In this document: positions 1 to 8,338 of the stretch, in pieces
Position numbering within the stretch: position 1 is the first letter of the stretch
How the letters are laid out: every line of letters begins with the position of its first letter
Assembly (NCBI RefSeq): GCF_030814835.1
Contig: NZ_JAUSVS010000011.1
Location: forward strand, 62,001 to 126,000
Length of the DNA stretch: 64,000 nt
From: Caulobacter ginsengisoli
Lineage (GTDB): Bacteria; Pseudomonadota; Alphaproteobacteria; Caulobacterales; Caulobacteraceae
Reading direction: 5' to 3'
The notes under the pieces: model-generated
Database searches by the model: none
Told to the model about the DNA's origin: nothing
The model's input: only the letters and a program-made list of their open reading frames with translations
Translations under genes and position numbers: made by a program

Positions 1-123
1 AGACCTCGCTGGGTGGATTGGCGGCGGGGATGCCGGTGAACCGGGTTGAGTGCTGAGGGAATTTATCACCCTCGCCACTTCTGCTAGGCACCAGCTGTAG
101 GGACCACGACTCTTGGGAGATTC
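1..123. other. window edge, no gene identified
   Basis: No feature could be supported here apart from the ribosome binding site of the next gene (GGGAG about 6 nt before the ATG at 124). A short open stretch from base 1 meets a stop near base 39, so it could be the tail of a gene lying outside the window, but there is too little to judge. Confidence 0.4.
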
Positions 124-1212
124 ATGGGACGCCGTCAGCGGAAGAAAGCGCCAACTCCAGAGCTGTTATATAAGTACTACGGCAGTGATCGAGAGGATGT
201 ATTTGACTCGCTGCTTGTCAGATTTTCTCAACTTTCGGCGCTGAACGACCCATTCGAGTTCTTGCTCGACGCCAGTCCTGAAGATTTTCATCAGGGCGCT
301 AAGAAGGTCGCTTGGGCTACGGCGAACCCGCTAGCCGTAGCCCAGATGGGATTAAGTCAGCTTGCTAAGCTGCCACGAGACAATCCCCAGTTAGCGGCCC
401 TTCCAATCATACCTAGAATCTTAGTAATTATCATTGTTGCGCCAATACTATTCATCCTAATTTTAATTGGATCACCGTTCTTTCTAAAGCAAATGAGATC
501 GATCGTCACGGCCGCCGTCGACGATTTCGCGAAAGTAGTAATCAATGAGTCCCGGCGAGGTTTGGTATTAATATTTAGCTGTAGCGCGATATGGAACAAC
601 GTCCCCATGTGGGCCCATTATGCTGGGAATCATACCGGTTTCGCTTTCGGGATAGATCCTAGCTGCGCGTTTCGGTTGAAGAGAAAAGGCAAAAATGGCG
701 AGGAGTTTTCGAAACCTCGAATAGTTTCGTATCAGCGAGACACACCGACTGTCCGCTCAGGATCGTTGGAAATCGCAGACTTTCTTTCGATCAAGATGGA
801 AGATTGGTCTTATGAGCAGGAGTGGCGATTTTTCGGCACACCCGACGATGCCACGCTTCGCAAGCGCCTGCCTAGCGGGTCGGAACTGTGTCTATTTGCC
901 TTGGAAAAATCCAGCATAAGAGAAATCATCTTTGGTTTGAATTGCCCGCCGACCGTAATTGAACGGATCAAAGTCAATATCGAGAAGTGGGAGCATCCTC
1001 CAGAATTGTACGTTATTGTCAAAGATGCCGGTTATGGATTTAAGAGGTTGCCTCTCGCACAAGCTCCCGCAACCCCAATAGAGGAGTTCGAGAGTCTTAC
1101 TACCTTTGACAGCATTGAATTCCCTCAGGCTTTCGCCGCCATGGAATCCATGGTGCGCGATGCCAGCTCTCACATGATTACGCGATGGTTCTCGCGAAAT
1201 AGGCGTTCGTAG
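124..1212 (+). CDS. DUF2971 family protein with a central membrane segment
   Basis: The protein has the hallmarks of DUF2971: LLYKYYGS near residue 14, NDPFE at 41-45, MWAHYAGNHTGFAFGID at about 162-178 and WSYEQEWRFF at about 228-237. Its molecular function is not established; members are often found in accessory or defence-like gene neighbourhoods. Unlike most members, the stretch between NDPFE and MWAHY is long and carries a very hydrophobic run at about 96-121 that would span a membrane, so the protein may be membrane-anchored. The gene is clearly AT-richer than its neighbours and uses A/T-ending codons, which suggests horizontal acquisition. A GGGAG ribosome site supports the ATG. It is convergent with the acyl-CoA synthetase downstream. 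Family assignment is fairly sure; role unknown. Confidence 0.8.
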   Translation: MGRRQRKKAPTPELLYKYYGSDREDVFDSLLVRFSQLSALNDPFEFLLDASPEDFHQGAKKVAWATANPLAVAQMGLSQLAKLPRDNPQLAALPIIPRILVIIIVAPILFILILIGSPFFLKQMRSIVTAAVDDFAKVVINESRRGLVLIFSCSAIWNNVPMWAHYAGNHTGFAFGIDPSCAFRLKRKGKNGEEFSKPRIVSYQRDTPTVRSGSLEIADFLSIKMEDWSYEQEWRFFGTPDDATLRKRLPSGSELCLFALEKSSIREIIFGLNCPPTVIERIKVNIEKWEHPPELYVIVKDAGYGFKRLPLAQAPATPIEEFESLTTFDSIEFPQAFAAMESMVRDASSHMITRWFSRNRRS

Positions 1213-1219
1213 GCTACGT

Positions 1220-2758
1220 CTAGATCCGCCGGTCCAGCCCCTCCCAAAACGGCTCCCGCAGCTTGCGCTTGAAGATCTTCCCCGAGTCCTCGCGCGGCAG
1301 TTCGGCGTGGAAATCGACCCGCTTGGGCACCTTGTAGCCGGCCATCAGACCGCGCAGGTAGGCCCGCACCTCGGCTTCCGTCAGTTCGGCCCCCGGCATC
1401 GGCTGGACCACGGCGCAGACCGCCTCGCCGAACTCCTCGTCGGGGATGCCGAACACCCCGCAGTCGGCGACGCCGGGCATCTTGTGCAGTTCGGCCTCGA
1501 TCTCGGCGGGATAGATGTTGGCGCCGCCGGAGATGATCATGTCCTTGGCCCGGTCGCACAGATAGAGGAAGCCGTCGGCGTCGAGATAGCCGATGTCGCC
1601 CGGCGCGATCAGCCCGGCCTTTTCGCTCGCCGCCCGCTTGGCGTCGTCGCCGTGATAGGTGAAGTCCGCCAGGCCCGCCGTGCGGGCGACCACCTCGCCG
1701 ATCTCGCCGGCCGGCAGGCTGTTTCCCTCGGCGTCGATGACCCGCACGTCCGAACCCGGCATGGCCCGGCCCACCGTGCCCGGGTGCGCCAGCCACTCTT
1801 GCGACGAACAGAACACCACCGCCCCGGTCTCGGTGGAGCCGTAGTATTCGTTGATCACAGGACCCCACCACTCGATCATCGCCCGCTTGATCGGCGCCGG
1901 GCACGGGGCGGCGGCGTGGACCACGAACTTCAGGCTGGAGAGGTCGTAGCGGGCCTTCACCGCCTCCGGCAGCCGCAGCAGCCGGTTGAACATGATCGGC
2001 ACCATGTGGATGTGCGTCACCCGGTGGCGCTCGATCAGCGCCAGCAGTTCCTCCGGGTCGAAGCGCGGCTCCAGGATCACGTGGGCCCCCAGCCGGGCGC
2101 TGAAGGCGCCGTAGGCGTTGGGGGCCGAATGATACATCGGCCCTGTGATCACCGTGACGATCTCGTCCGGCCGCTCCAGCCAGTCGGCGAACCCGAAGGC
2201 CATGGCCAGCATGCCGGCGGAGACGGCCGCCTGCTCGGCGGTCGGCTGGCGGCGCCGCACGCCCTTGGGATGGCCGGTGGTGCCGGAGGTGTAGATGATC
2301 GTGCCGGGGCCGTCGGCCACGGGCTGCTCGAACGGCGCGAAACCTTCCAGCCAGCTGGACCAGTCGATCATGCCGGCCGGGACCGGCGCCGCGTCGATGC
2401 CGTAGGCCTGGGCGATCTCGGGCGGGGTGGCGACGACCAGGACCGGCACGCCCGCCGGCAGGGCGGCGCGGACGCCGTCGATCAGGTCGGCATGGATGAC
2501 GATGGCCCGCGCCCCGGAGTTCTCGAACAGATAGCGCGCCTCGGTCTCGGAATAATGCCAGTTGACCGGGGTCGGATAGGCGCCCAGCAGGCCGGCGGCG
2601 AAGGTGGCCTCCAGGAAGGGCAGGTCGTTGCGCAGATAGATGGCGATCAGGTCGCCGGGCCCCACGCCCAGCGAGGCCAGGCCCGAGGCGGCGCGGGAAG
2701 CCCGCTCATTCAGAGCCGCCGACGACCGCCGGCGCTCGCCGCTGATGATCTCGCCCAT
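1220..2758 (-). CDS. acyl-CoA synthetase (AMP-dependent synthetase/ligase)
   Basis: This 512-residue ANL-superfamily enzyme would activate a carboxylic acid (probably a fatty or aryl acid) with ATP to an acyl-adenylate and then form the acyl-CoA. The AMP-binding signature YTSGTTGHPKG lies at about 156-166, YGSTETG follows in the middle of the protein, and the C-terminal domain ends with the catalytic-lysine region PREDSGKIFKRKL. Length is normal for the family. Substrate cannot be read from the sequence. It starts 24 nt from the stop of the small secreted protein gene at 2783-3325, also on the minus strand, so the two may be co-transcribed. An acyl-CoA thioesterase gene lies divergently just beyond. 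Confidence 0.9.
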   Translation of the reverse strand: MGEIISGERRRSSAALNERASRAASGLASLGVGPGDLIAIYLRNDLPFLEATFAAGLLGAYPTPVNWHYSETEARYLFENSGARAIVIHADLIDGVRAALPAGVPVLVVATPPEIAQAYGIDAAPVPAGMIDWSSWLEGFAPFEQPVADGPGTIIYTSGTTGHPKGVRRRQPTAEQAAVSAGMLAMAFGFADWLERPDEIVTVITGPMYHSAPNAYGAFSARLGAHVILEPRFDPEELLALIERHRVTHIHMVPIMFNRLLRLPEAVKARYDLSSLKFVVHAAAPCPAPIKRAMIEWWGPVINEYYGSTETGAVVFCSSQEWLAHPGTVGRAMPGSDVRVIDAEGNSLPAGEIGEVVARTAGLADFTYHGDDAKRAASEKAGLIAPGDIGYLDADGFLYLCDRAKDMIISGGANIYPAEIEAELHKMPGVADCGVFGIPDEEFGEAVCAVVQPMPGAELTEAEVRAYLRGLMAGYKVPKRVDFHAELPREDSGKIFKRKLREPFWEGLDRRI

Positions 2759-2782
2759 CCTGCCTCTCCCGCGATCGGCGCC

Positions 2783-3325
2783 CTAGAACAGGGTTTCCAG
2801 ATACTCCTGATCGGCGCGCGCCAGCACGTAGCGGGCGGCCATCTTCTCTTCGAGCGGCTGAGTGAAATCGGCCTGGAACTGGGCGACAGCCTGCTCGAGC
2901 TGTTTCTGCGCCGCAGGGTCGAATTTCGACTGGGCGATGGCCACGCCAACCTGCCGAGCCAGCGCGGGGTCGATGCGTTTCCAGGCCTTGTCCAGCACGG
3001 TCGGCGAGGCGCCGCTGGATTTGAGGAGCGCGCTCTCGGCCACCTTGCGCTGGGTGAAGGCGCCGAACGCGCCGCCGGCGGCGCCGACGTCCTTATCGGC
3101 GATCTTGCAGGTGTCCAGGGCTGTGGACAGCTGTTCGATCGAAATGAAGTCGGTGGGATTTGGCGTGGCCGAATTCGACTCCGCCGCGGCCAGGTAGGCG
3201 TTCAGCCCATCCCCCTGCAGATTGCGCCAGATGCATTCGCTGTCGCCCGGCGCGGCCAGGGCGGCATGAGGCAGGGCCAGGGCGGCGGCTAGGGCCAGGG
3301 CGGCCAGTCTATGGAGGCGATTCAA
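2783..3325 (-). CDS. small secreted alpha-helical protein of unknown function
   Basis: The predicted 180-residue protein begins with a clear signal peptide (MNRLHRLAALALAAALALP, cleavage after an AxA near residue 25) and the rest is polar and helix-rich, with two cysteines. I do not recognise a family. I chose a TTG start at 3325 because AGGAG lies 6-7 nt upstream and the signal peptide starts right there; the open frame extends 64 codons further up to 3517, but that extension runs into the upstream region of the thioesterase gene and has no protein-like character. Likely exported to the periplasm. Possibly co-transcribed with the acyl-CoA synthetase gene that follows it. Confidence 0.7.
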   Translation of the reverse strand: MNRLHRLAALALAAALALPHAALAAPGDSECIWRNLQGDGLNAYLAAAESNSATPNPTDFISIEQLSTALDTCKIADKDVGAAGGAFGAFTQRKVAESALLKSSGASPTVLDKAWKRIDPALARQVGVAIAQSKFDPAAQKQLEQAVAQFQADFTQPLEEKMAARYVLARADQEYLETLF

Positions 3326-3481
3326 CGGCCTGCTCCTTTGGCGACGCGCGCCCGGTTGAGTGTCGACTGTAGAATCCGACGGCCGTGGGAACCAATGCAA
3401 TTTACCCGACCCCCGACTCGCGACGCGCCACGGGCCGTTTTTGCTTGCGCCACCCGGCGGCTTGATCCTACCGCTCCCGCC

Positions 3482-4291
3482 ATGAAGCAGCCCTTCTTCG
3501 ACCTCCAGGCCACCCACAACCCCTATCGCTGGTACCTGCCCCTCAAGGACAGCCTCTGCGTCGGCCCGCCGGGCCAGCAGTTCATGTTCGGCGGGGTCGG
3601 CATGGCGGCGGCGCTGGGGGCGCTGGAGGGGGCCACGGGACGGCCGGTGATCTGGGCGACGGCGCAGTATCTAAGCTACGCCCGGCCGCCCTCGATCGTC
3701 GACCTGGACGTCCGCACCCCGGTCGACGGCAAATACACCAGCCAGGCGCGGGTGATCGCCCACGTCGAGGACCGCGAGATCCTGACCGTCAACGCCGCCC
3801 TGGGCGAGCGGCCCAGCGAGATCAGCCATCAATGGGCCAGCCCCCCCGAGGTCCCGCCCCCCGAGGACTGCCCCCGCAGCGACCGCTGGCGCTCGGACAC
3901 CGACAACCTGCACAACCATGTCGAGGTGCGTATCGCGAGGGGCCGCCACAGCGCCTCATCCGATCCGGACGGCCCCAGCGTCGACGGGACCATGGCCATG
4001 TGGCTGCGCCCGCCGGAAGGCCACCCGGTCGACGCGGCCATGCTGGCCATCATGGCCGACCATGTCCCCTCGGGCGTCGGCCCGGCCCTGGGCCTCAACG
4101 CCGGCGGCAACAGCCTGGACAACACCATCCGCTTCCTGACCATCGTGCCCACCGACTGGGTGCTGTGCGAGGTCGCCATCATCGGGGTGGCGCGCGGGAT
4201 CGCCCACGGCTCGATGCGGCTGTTCTCCCAGGACGGCCAGCTGATGGCCACCGCCAGCCAGTCGATGATCCTGCGGGTGCGCGAAGGGTGA
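3482..4291 (+). CDS. acyl-CoA thioesterase domain protein (TesB-like double hotdog)
   Basis: The 269-residue protein looks like a two-hotdog acyl-CoA thioesterase of the TesB type. The first hotdog contains GGVGMAAALGALEGATGRP, with the pattern in which a long helix packs against the sheet, followed by QYLSYARPPS and the strand pairs typical of these enzymes. The second half carries GLNAGGNSLDNTIRF, corresponding to the 'D..hR' strand where the second domain packs. It should hydrolyse acyl-CoA to free acid and CoA. The ATG at 3482 is preferred to upstream in-frame starts, which lie in GC-rich non-conserved sequence. It is divergent from the acyl-CoA synthetase pair, consistent with opposing acyl-CoA activation and release, but joint regulation is only an inference. 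Confidence 0.75.
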   Translation: MKQPFFDLQATHNPYRWYLPLKDSLCVGPPGQQFMFGGVGMAAALGALEGATGRPVIWATAQYLSYARPPSIVDLDVRTPVDGKYTSQARVIAHVEDREILTVNAALGERPSEISHQWASPPEVPPPEDCPRSDRWRSDTDNLHNHVEVRIARGRHSASSDPDGPSVDGTMAMWLRPPEGHPVDAAMLAIMADHVPSGVGPALGLNAGGNSLDNTIRFLTIVPTDWVLCEVAIIGVARGIAHGSMRLFSQDGQLMATASQSMILRVREG

Positions 4292-4353
4292 AGCCCCTTG
4301 ATCCTCCCGCCAGATAGGGCAGGATCAAAACAAGAACGAACGGAGAGCTTCGC

Positions 4354-5097
4354 ATGAGCGGCCAGATCTATGTCGGCATCGGCGGCTGGAATTTCGAGCC
4401 GTGGCGCGGGGTCTTCTATCCCGACACGCTGAGCCAGAAGCGCGAGCTGGAATATGCCAGCCGGCATGTGACCTCCATCGAGATCAACGCCACCTATTAC
4501 GGGGGCTTCAAGCCCGACACCTTCCGCAAATGGCGGGACGAGACGCCGGACGGCTTCGTCTTCTCACTCAAGGCCTCGCGCTTCTGCACCAACCGCAAGG
4601 TGCTGGCCGAGGGCGGGGAGTCGCTGGACAAGTTCCTGAACCAGGGGCTGACCGAGCTGGGGCCCAAGCTGGGGGTCATCAACTGGCAGTTCATGGCGAC
4701 CAAGAAGTTCGACCCGGAGGACTTCGAGGGTTTCCTGAAGCTGCTGCCGCCCGAGAAGGACGGGGTGAAGCTGCGGCATGTGATGGAGGTGCGCAGCCCA
4801 ACCTTCTGCACGGCCCAGTTCTACGATCTGGCGCGCAAATACGGCGTCGCCATCTGCTACGCCAAGGACGAGGACTTCCCGGAAATCGACGAGCCGACCG
4901 CCGACTTCACCTACGCCCGGCTGATGTCCAGCCGCGAGGACCTGGAGACGGGCGTCACCGACGCCGAGCTGGACGGGTACGCGGCGCAGTGCCGGGCCTG
5001 GGCGGGGCGCGGCGACGTGTTCGCCTACTTCATCGCCGGAGCCAAGGTGCGCAACCCGGCGGCGGCGCAGGCGCTGATTGAAAAGCTGAAGGGGTAG
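4354..5097 (+). CDS. DUF72 family protein
   Basis: The 247-residue protein matches the widespread DUF72 (YecE-like) family: it starts with IYVGIGGWNFEPWRGVFYP, then the TSIEINATYYGGFKP strand and FVFSLKASRF, the order expected for the TIM-barrel-like fold. No biochemical function is firmly established for the family. Length is normal. GGAGAG about 8 nt before the ATG supports the start. It stands alone on the plus strand and is convergent with rsuA, separated from it by a palindromic intergenic element. Confidence 0.85.
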   Translation: MSGQIYVGIGGWNFEPWRGVFYPDTLSQKRELEYASRHVTSIEINATYYGGFKPDTFRKWRDETPDGFVFSLKASRFCTNRKVLAEGGESLDKFLNQGLTELGPKLGVINWQFMATKKFDPEDFEGFLKLLPPEKDGVKLRHVMEVRSPTFCTAQFYDLARKYGVAICYAKDEDFPEIDEPTADFTYARLMSSREDLETGVTDAELDGYAAQCRAWAGRGDVFAYFIAGAKVRNPAAAQALIEKLKG

Positions 5098-5106
5098 CCA
5101 TTACGC

Positions 5107-5301
5107 GGCTCCTCTCCTCCTCGAGGAGAGGTCGACTCTGAGCGCGCCAGCGCGAAGAGCGGGTGAGGAGACAAACCAGCAGCCACGCATCGGGGGAAAC
5201 ACCCTGCGCTTGCGGAATGCTGAACCGCCGCGAGGCTCCCCCTCCGGGGACACCGCCTTCGGCGTGTCCCTCGCTCCCCCTCGCAGGCGAGGAGGAGAGC
5301 C
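5107..5301. repeat. long palindromic intergenic element (family F)
   Basis: The interval between DUF72 and rsuA is bounded by inverted arms: GGCTC..TCCTCCTCG at 5107-5123 and CGAGGAGGAGAGCC at 5288-5301, differing by a short indel. Internal hairpins include CTCCTCGAGGAG near 5117 and ACACCGCC/GGCGGTGT-type pairing near 5250-5272. There is no coding potential. It resembles in size and placement the other elements of this window, between convergent genes, and may also act as a bidirectional terminator. No second copy was seen here. Confidence 0.55.
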
Positions 5302-5304
5302 GTG

Positions 5305-6039
5305 TTACTGGAAGATCGCCGCGATGTCGGCCTCGTCCAGCAGGCGGAAATCCCCCGGCTCCAGGTCGGCGGGCAAACTCAGCCCGCCCATCCGGTCGCG
5401 GTGGAGCGCCGTCACGTGGTTGCCCACCGCCGCGAACATCCGGCGGACCTGATGGTAGCGGCCCTCGGTCAGGGTCAGATAGGCCTCGGTGGGCGACACG
5501 GTTTCCATGGCGGCCGGCAGCAGGGGCTTGAGCTCACCCTCCAGCATCAGCCCGCCCTCGGCGAACACCCCCGCCTCGGTCCCGTCCAGCGGCCGGTCCA
5601 GCGTGACGTGATAGCGCTTGGCGACATGGGCCTTGGGGCTGATCACCCGGTGCAGGAAGGCGCCGTCGTCGGTCAGCAGCAGCAGGCCCGACGTCTCCTT
5701 GTCCAGCCGGCCGATGGTCGAGAGGATCGGGTCGCGGTTCAGCCAGCGGCCGGGGAGCAGGTCATAGACCAGCGGCCCTGTCTCCTTGTGCGAACAGGTG
5801 ACGCCCAGCGGCTTGTGCAACATCAGCACCATGCCCGGCGGCGGGTCCAGCGCCAGGCCATCGACGGTCATGCGCAGGGGCAGGTCGCGGGTCAGGGCGA
5901 TCTTCTGGTCGGCGTCGCGGATCGGCGTCCCGTCCAGGATGACCCGGCCGGCCTTGGCCAGGGCGGTCATCTCGCGGCGCGAGCCATAGCCCATATTGGC
6001 CAGCAGCCGGTCCAGCCGCAGCGTTGGAGCCTTGCTCAC
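5305..6039 (-). CDS. rsuA: 16S rRNA pseudouridine synthase RsuA
   Basis: This 244-residue RsuA/RluB-type enzyme isomerises a uridine in small-subunit rRNA (position 516 in E. coli numbering). An S4 RNA-binding domain lies at the N terminus (LRLDRLLANMGYGSRREMTA), followed by the catalytic motif GRLDKETSGLLLLT whose Asp is the nucleophile, and the C-terminal GRYHQVRRMFAAVGN motif. A GTG start at 6039 fits the beginning of the S4 domain and overlaps the stop of rsmC by 4 nt (GTGA), so the two rRNA-modification genes are probably translationally coupled. Choice between RsuA and RluE-like paralogues rests on the S4 domain and overall size. Confidence 0.85.
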   Translation of the reverse strand: MSKAPTLRLDRLLANMGYGSRREMTALAKAGRVILDGTPIRDADQKIALTRDLPLRMTVDGLALDPPPGMVLMLHKPLGVTCSHKETGPLVYDLLPGRWLNRDPILSTIGRLDKETSGLLLLTDDGAFLHRVISPKAHVAKRYHVTLDRPLDGTEAGVFAEGGLMLEGELKPLLPAAMETVSPTEAYLTLTEGRYHQVRRMFAAVGNHVTALHRDRMGGLSLPADLEPGDFRLLDEADIAAIFQ

Positions 6040-6953
6040 TTGCGGGCCTCGAACACCTTGTAGGCGCCGGTGTCGCCCTGCGGCGTGGCGGTGCGGAACA
6101 GCTCGGCCAGCACCGCCTCGTAGGGCAGGTGGCGGTTGGCCACCACCCACAGCAATCCGCCCCGGCGCAGCATGATGGCCGCCTGGCGGATGAAGGTTTG
6201 GCCCAGCAGCCGGTCCTCGGCCCCGCCGTCATGGAAGGGCGGGTTCATCACCACGAAGTCCAGGCTCCCCGCCTCGATCCCCGTCGAACGGACATCGGCC
6301 CATTGGAAGCTCACGCGGGGGTCGGTGATGTTGCGCCTGGCGGTCTCGACGGCGCGGCGGTCCAGATCGACCAGGGCCAGGCTCTCGACCTTGGGCGAGG
6401 CCAGGATGGCGTGGGCCAAAAAGCCGATGCCGGCCCCGAGGTCCGCGCCCTTGCCGGCCATGGGCGGCAGCTTCTGGACCAGCAGGGCGCTGCCCGGATC
6501 GATGCGATCCCAGCTGAACACCCCGGGCCAGGTCCACAGGCCCAGGCCCTCATGCAGGCGCGGGGCGCCATCGGCGATGGCCGCTTCCAGCCCGACCGGC
6601 GCGGCGGGCCGGCGGCAGGTCAGGATGCGGTGATGGCGGCGGGCGTCCTCGACGCCGGGGCAGCCGAACGCCTCCAGCTCCTTGCGCAGGCGCGAGCCGC
6701 CCCGGTCCTTCATCGCCGCCACGGTCAGCCGGCCCTCGGGCGCCAGGGCCCGCAGGGCCTGGGCGATGACATAGCGCCGCTCGACCGTGCCGGGCGGGGC
6801 CAGGATGACGACGGCCGACAGGCTGCCGTCCGGCAGGTCTTCGAGGGCGCTCGAACCAGGGACGAGGGGCGAGAGCTGCATCGCCCCCGCCGGCGTCTCG
6901 ACGACATCGCGGGGCGGCTGGCCGTACACGGCTGTGGGGAGGTCTATGTTCAC
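6036..6953 (-). CDS. rsmC: class I SAM-dependent methyltransferase, RsmC-like
   Basis: The 305-residue protein has the RsmC/RlmG two-domain arrangement: an N-terminal degenerate methyltransferase-like half and a C-terminal catalytic half with the SAM motif GADLGAGIGFLAHAIL at about 168-183 and the target-base motif NPPF. The NPPF signature and the pairing with a 16S rRNA pseudouridine synthase point to guanine N2-methylation of 16S rRNA (G1207 in E. coli). GTG is the only suitable start near 6953. It overlaps rsuA by 4 nt. RlmG-type specificity cannot be excluded from sequence alone. Confidence 0.8.
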   Translation of the reverse strand: MNIDLPTAVYGQPPRDVVETPAGAMQLSPLVPGSSALEDLPDGSLSAVVILAPPGTVERRYVIAQALRALAPEGRLTVAAMKDRGGSRLRKELEAFGCPGVEDARRHHRILTCRRPAAPVGLEAAIADGAPRLHEGLGLWTWPGVFSWDRIDPGSALLVQKLPPMAGKGADLGAGIGFLAHAILASPKVESLALVDLDRRAVETARRNITDPRVSFQWADVRSTGIEAGSLDFVVMNPPFHDGGAEDRLLGQTFIRQAAIMLRRGGLLWVVANRHLPYEAVLAELFRTATPQGDTGAYKVFEARK

Positions 6954-7028
6954 GCGCCCCTATAGCGGGCTTGACCGACCTACGGGAAGCCCGGCGCAAT
7001 CGGCGGCAAAGCAAAGAGGAGGCGACCC

Positions 7029-7943
7029 ATGAGCTTCACCCCCGACGACCTGATGTTCCGCCCTGGCCTGATGGACGGCCACCGCATCCTGATCACCGGC
7101 GGCGGCACGGGCCTGGGCAAGGTCATGGCCGAGGCCTGCCTGATGCTGGGCGCGACCGTCTATATCTGCGGCCGGCGCGGCGGGGTGCTGGAGGAGACCG
7201 CCAAGGAGCTGATGGCCGCCCACGGCGGCAAGGTCGTCCCCCACGCCTGCGATATCCGGGTGCCGGAAGCCATCGGCGAGATGCTGGACAGGGTCTGGTC
7301 CGACGGCGGGGCCCTGACGGGCCTGGTCAACAACGCCGCCGGCAACTTCATCAGCCGCACCGAGGACCTGTCGCCCCGCGGCTTCGACGCCATCGCCAAC
7401 ATCGTCTTTCGCGGCAGCTTCTTCGTCACCCTGGACTGCGGCAAGCGCTGGATCGAGGAGGGCAAAAGCGCCTCGGTCATCTCCATCCTGACCACCTGGG
7501 TGTGGAACGGCGGGCCGTTCACCGTGCCCTCGGCCATGTCCAAGGCCGGCCTCAACGCCATGACCCAGTCCCTGGCCGTCGAGTGGGGCGGCAAGGGCAT
7601 CCGCTTCAACGCCATCGCCCCGGGGCCCTTCCCCACCGAGGGGATGAGCGCCCGGCTGAACCCGGAACAGGCGCAGGAGGGCGGCTCGGCCTATGGCGAC
7701 ATGCGCGGCAACCCGATGAACCGGGTCGGCGAGATGCGCGAACTGGCCAACCTGGCGGTCTATCTGCTGCACCCGCTGTCCGCTTACGTGAACGGCCAGA
7801 CCATCGCCATCGACGGCGCCGCCTACAACGCCAGCGGCGGCAACTTCTCGCGGCTGACCGAGTGGGACGACGCGCGGTGGGAGCAGGTGACCCAGATGAT
7901 CCGCGCCACCAACGAGAAGGACCGGGCCAAGCGGACGGTCTGA
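7029..7943 (+). CDS. SDR family oxidoreductase, 2,4-dienoyl-CoA reductase-like
   Basis: The 304-residue protein is a short-chain dehydrogenase/reductase with an N-terminal nucleotide-binding motif TGGGTGLGKVMAEA and NNAAGNF. The usual catalytic YxxxK is replaced by SAMSK: the stretch FTVPSAMSKAGLNAMTQ followed by RFNAIAPGPFPTEGM closely parallels mammalian mitochondrial 2,4-dienoyl-CoA reductase, in which Ser and Lys occupy these places and catalysis uses another Tyr/Asn pair. A role in NADPH-dependent reduction of unsaturated acyl-CoA during beta-oxidation is therefore likely. GAGGAGG just upstream is a strong ribosome site. It is divergent from rsmC and followed by the ArsR operon. Confidence 0.85.
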   Translation: MSFTPDDLMFRPGLMDGHRILITGGGTGLGKVMAEACLMLGATVYICGRRGGVLEETAKELMAAHGGKVVPHACDIRVPEAIGEMLDRVWSDGGALTGLVNNAAGNFISRTEDLSPRGFDAIANIVFRGSFFVTLDCGKRWIEEGKSASVISILTTWVWNGGPFTVPSAMSKAGLNAMTQSLAVEWGGKGIRFNAIAPGPFPTEGMSARLNPEQAQEGGSAYGDMRGNPMNRVGEMRELANLAVYLLHPLSAYVNGQTIAIDGAAYNASGGNFSRLTEWDDARWEQVTQMIRATNEKDRAKRTV

Positions 7944-7961
7944 CCGCCTTTCCAGAGATAA

Positions 7962-8017
7962 TTAAACCATCCGGTTGAATATTTTCCATCACACTGTTAT
8001 TAAACCATATGGTTCAA
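7962..8017. promoter_or_regulatory. tandem ArsR-type operators
   Basis: Two similar palindromic sites lie before the ArsR gene: TTAAACCATCCGGTTGAA at 7962-7979 and TTAAACCATATGGTTCAA at 8000-8017. The second has a perfect 12-bp palindrome AACCATATGGTT whose ATG is the start codon of the ArsR gene. Such sites before ArsR/SRPBCC operons are typical autoregulatory operators. Binding here would cover promoter and start. Confidence 0.65.
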
Positions 8018-8338
8018 GAACCGCTCGACCACGTCTTCCACGCCCTCTCCCACCCGGCCCGCCGGGCGATGCTTGCCACCCTCACCCTGGGCGAGCGCAA
8101 CATCGGCGAGCTGGCCGCCCCGCACGCCATGTCCTTCGCCGCCGCGTCCAAGCATGTGCGGGTGCTGGAGGGGGCCGGGCTCGTGGCGCGGCGGGTGGAG
8201 GGGCGCAACCATGTCTGCGCCCTGCAGGCCGAGCCGCTGAGCAAGGCCGAGGCCTGGCTGAGCTTCTTCGAGGGCTTCTGGAACCGCAAGCTCGACGCCC
8301 TGAAGGCCGTGCTCAAGGCCCGCAAGGAGACCCCGTGA
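8009..8338 (+). CDS. ArsR/SmtB family transcriptional regulator
   Basis: This 109-residue winged-helix repressor contains LDHVFHALSHPARRAMLATL and the recognition helix region SFAAASKHVRVLEGAGLV. Metal-binding cysteine motifs of true ArsR/SmtB sensors are absent, as usual for the subgroup paired with SRPBCC (AHSA1) proteins. The start ATG lies inside a perfect palindromic operator and there is no visible ribosome site, so the mRNA may be leaderless, a common situation in Caulobacter. It overlaps the SRPBCC gene by 4 nt (GTGA), so the two form an operon and are presumably co-regulated by this repressor. Its inducer is unknown. Confidence 0.88.
   Translation: MVQEPLDHVFHALSHPARRAMLATLTLGERNIGELAAPHAMSFAAASKHVRVLEGAGLVARRVEGRNHVCALQAEPLSKAEAWLSFFEGFWNRKLDALKAVLKARKETP

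Noticed and set aside
1307..3292. A long plus-strand reading frame (661 codons) opposite the acyl-CoA synthetase
   Set aside because: Composition is His/Gly/Arg-rich low complexity typical of the antisense of GC-rich genes, and it overlaps a clear enzyme gene on the other strand.
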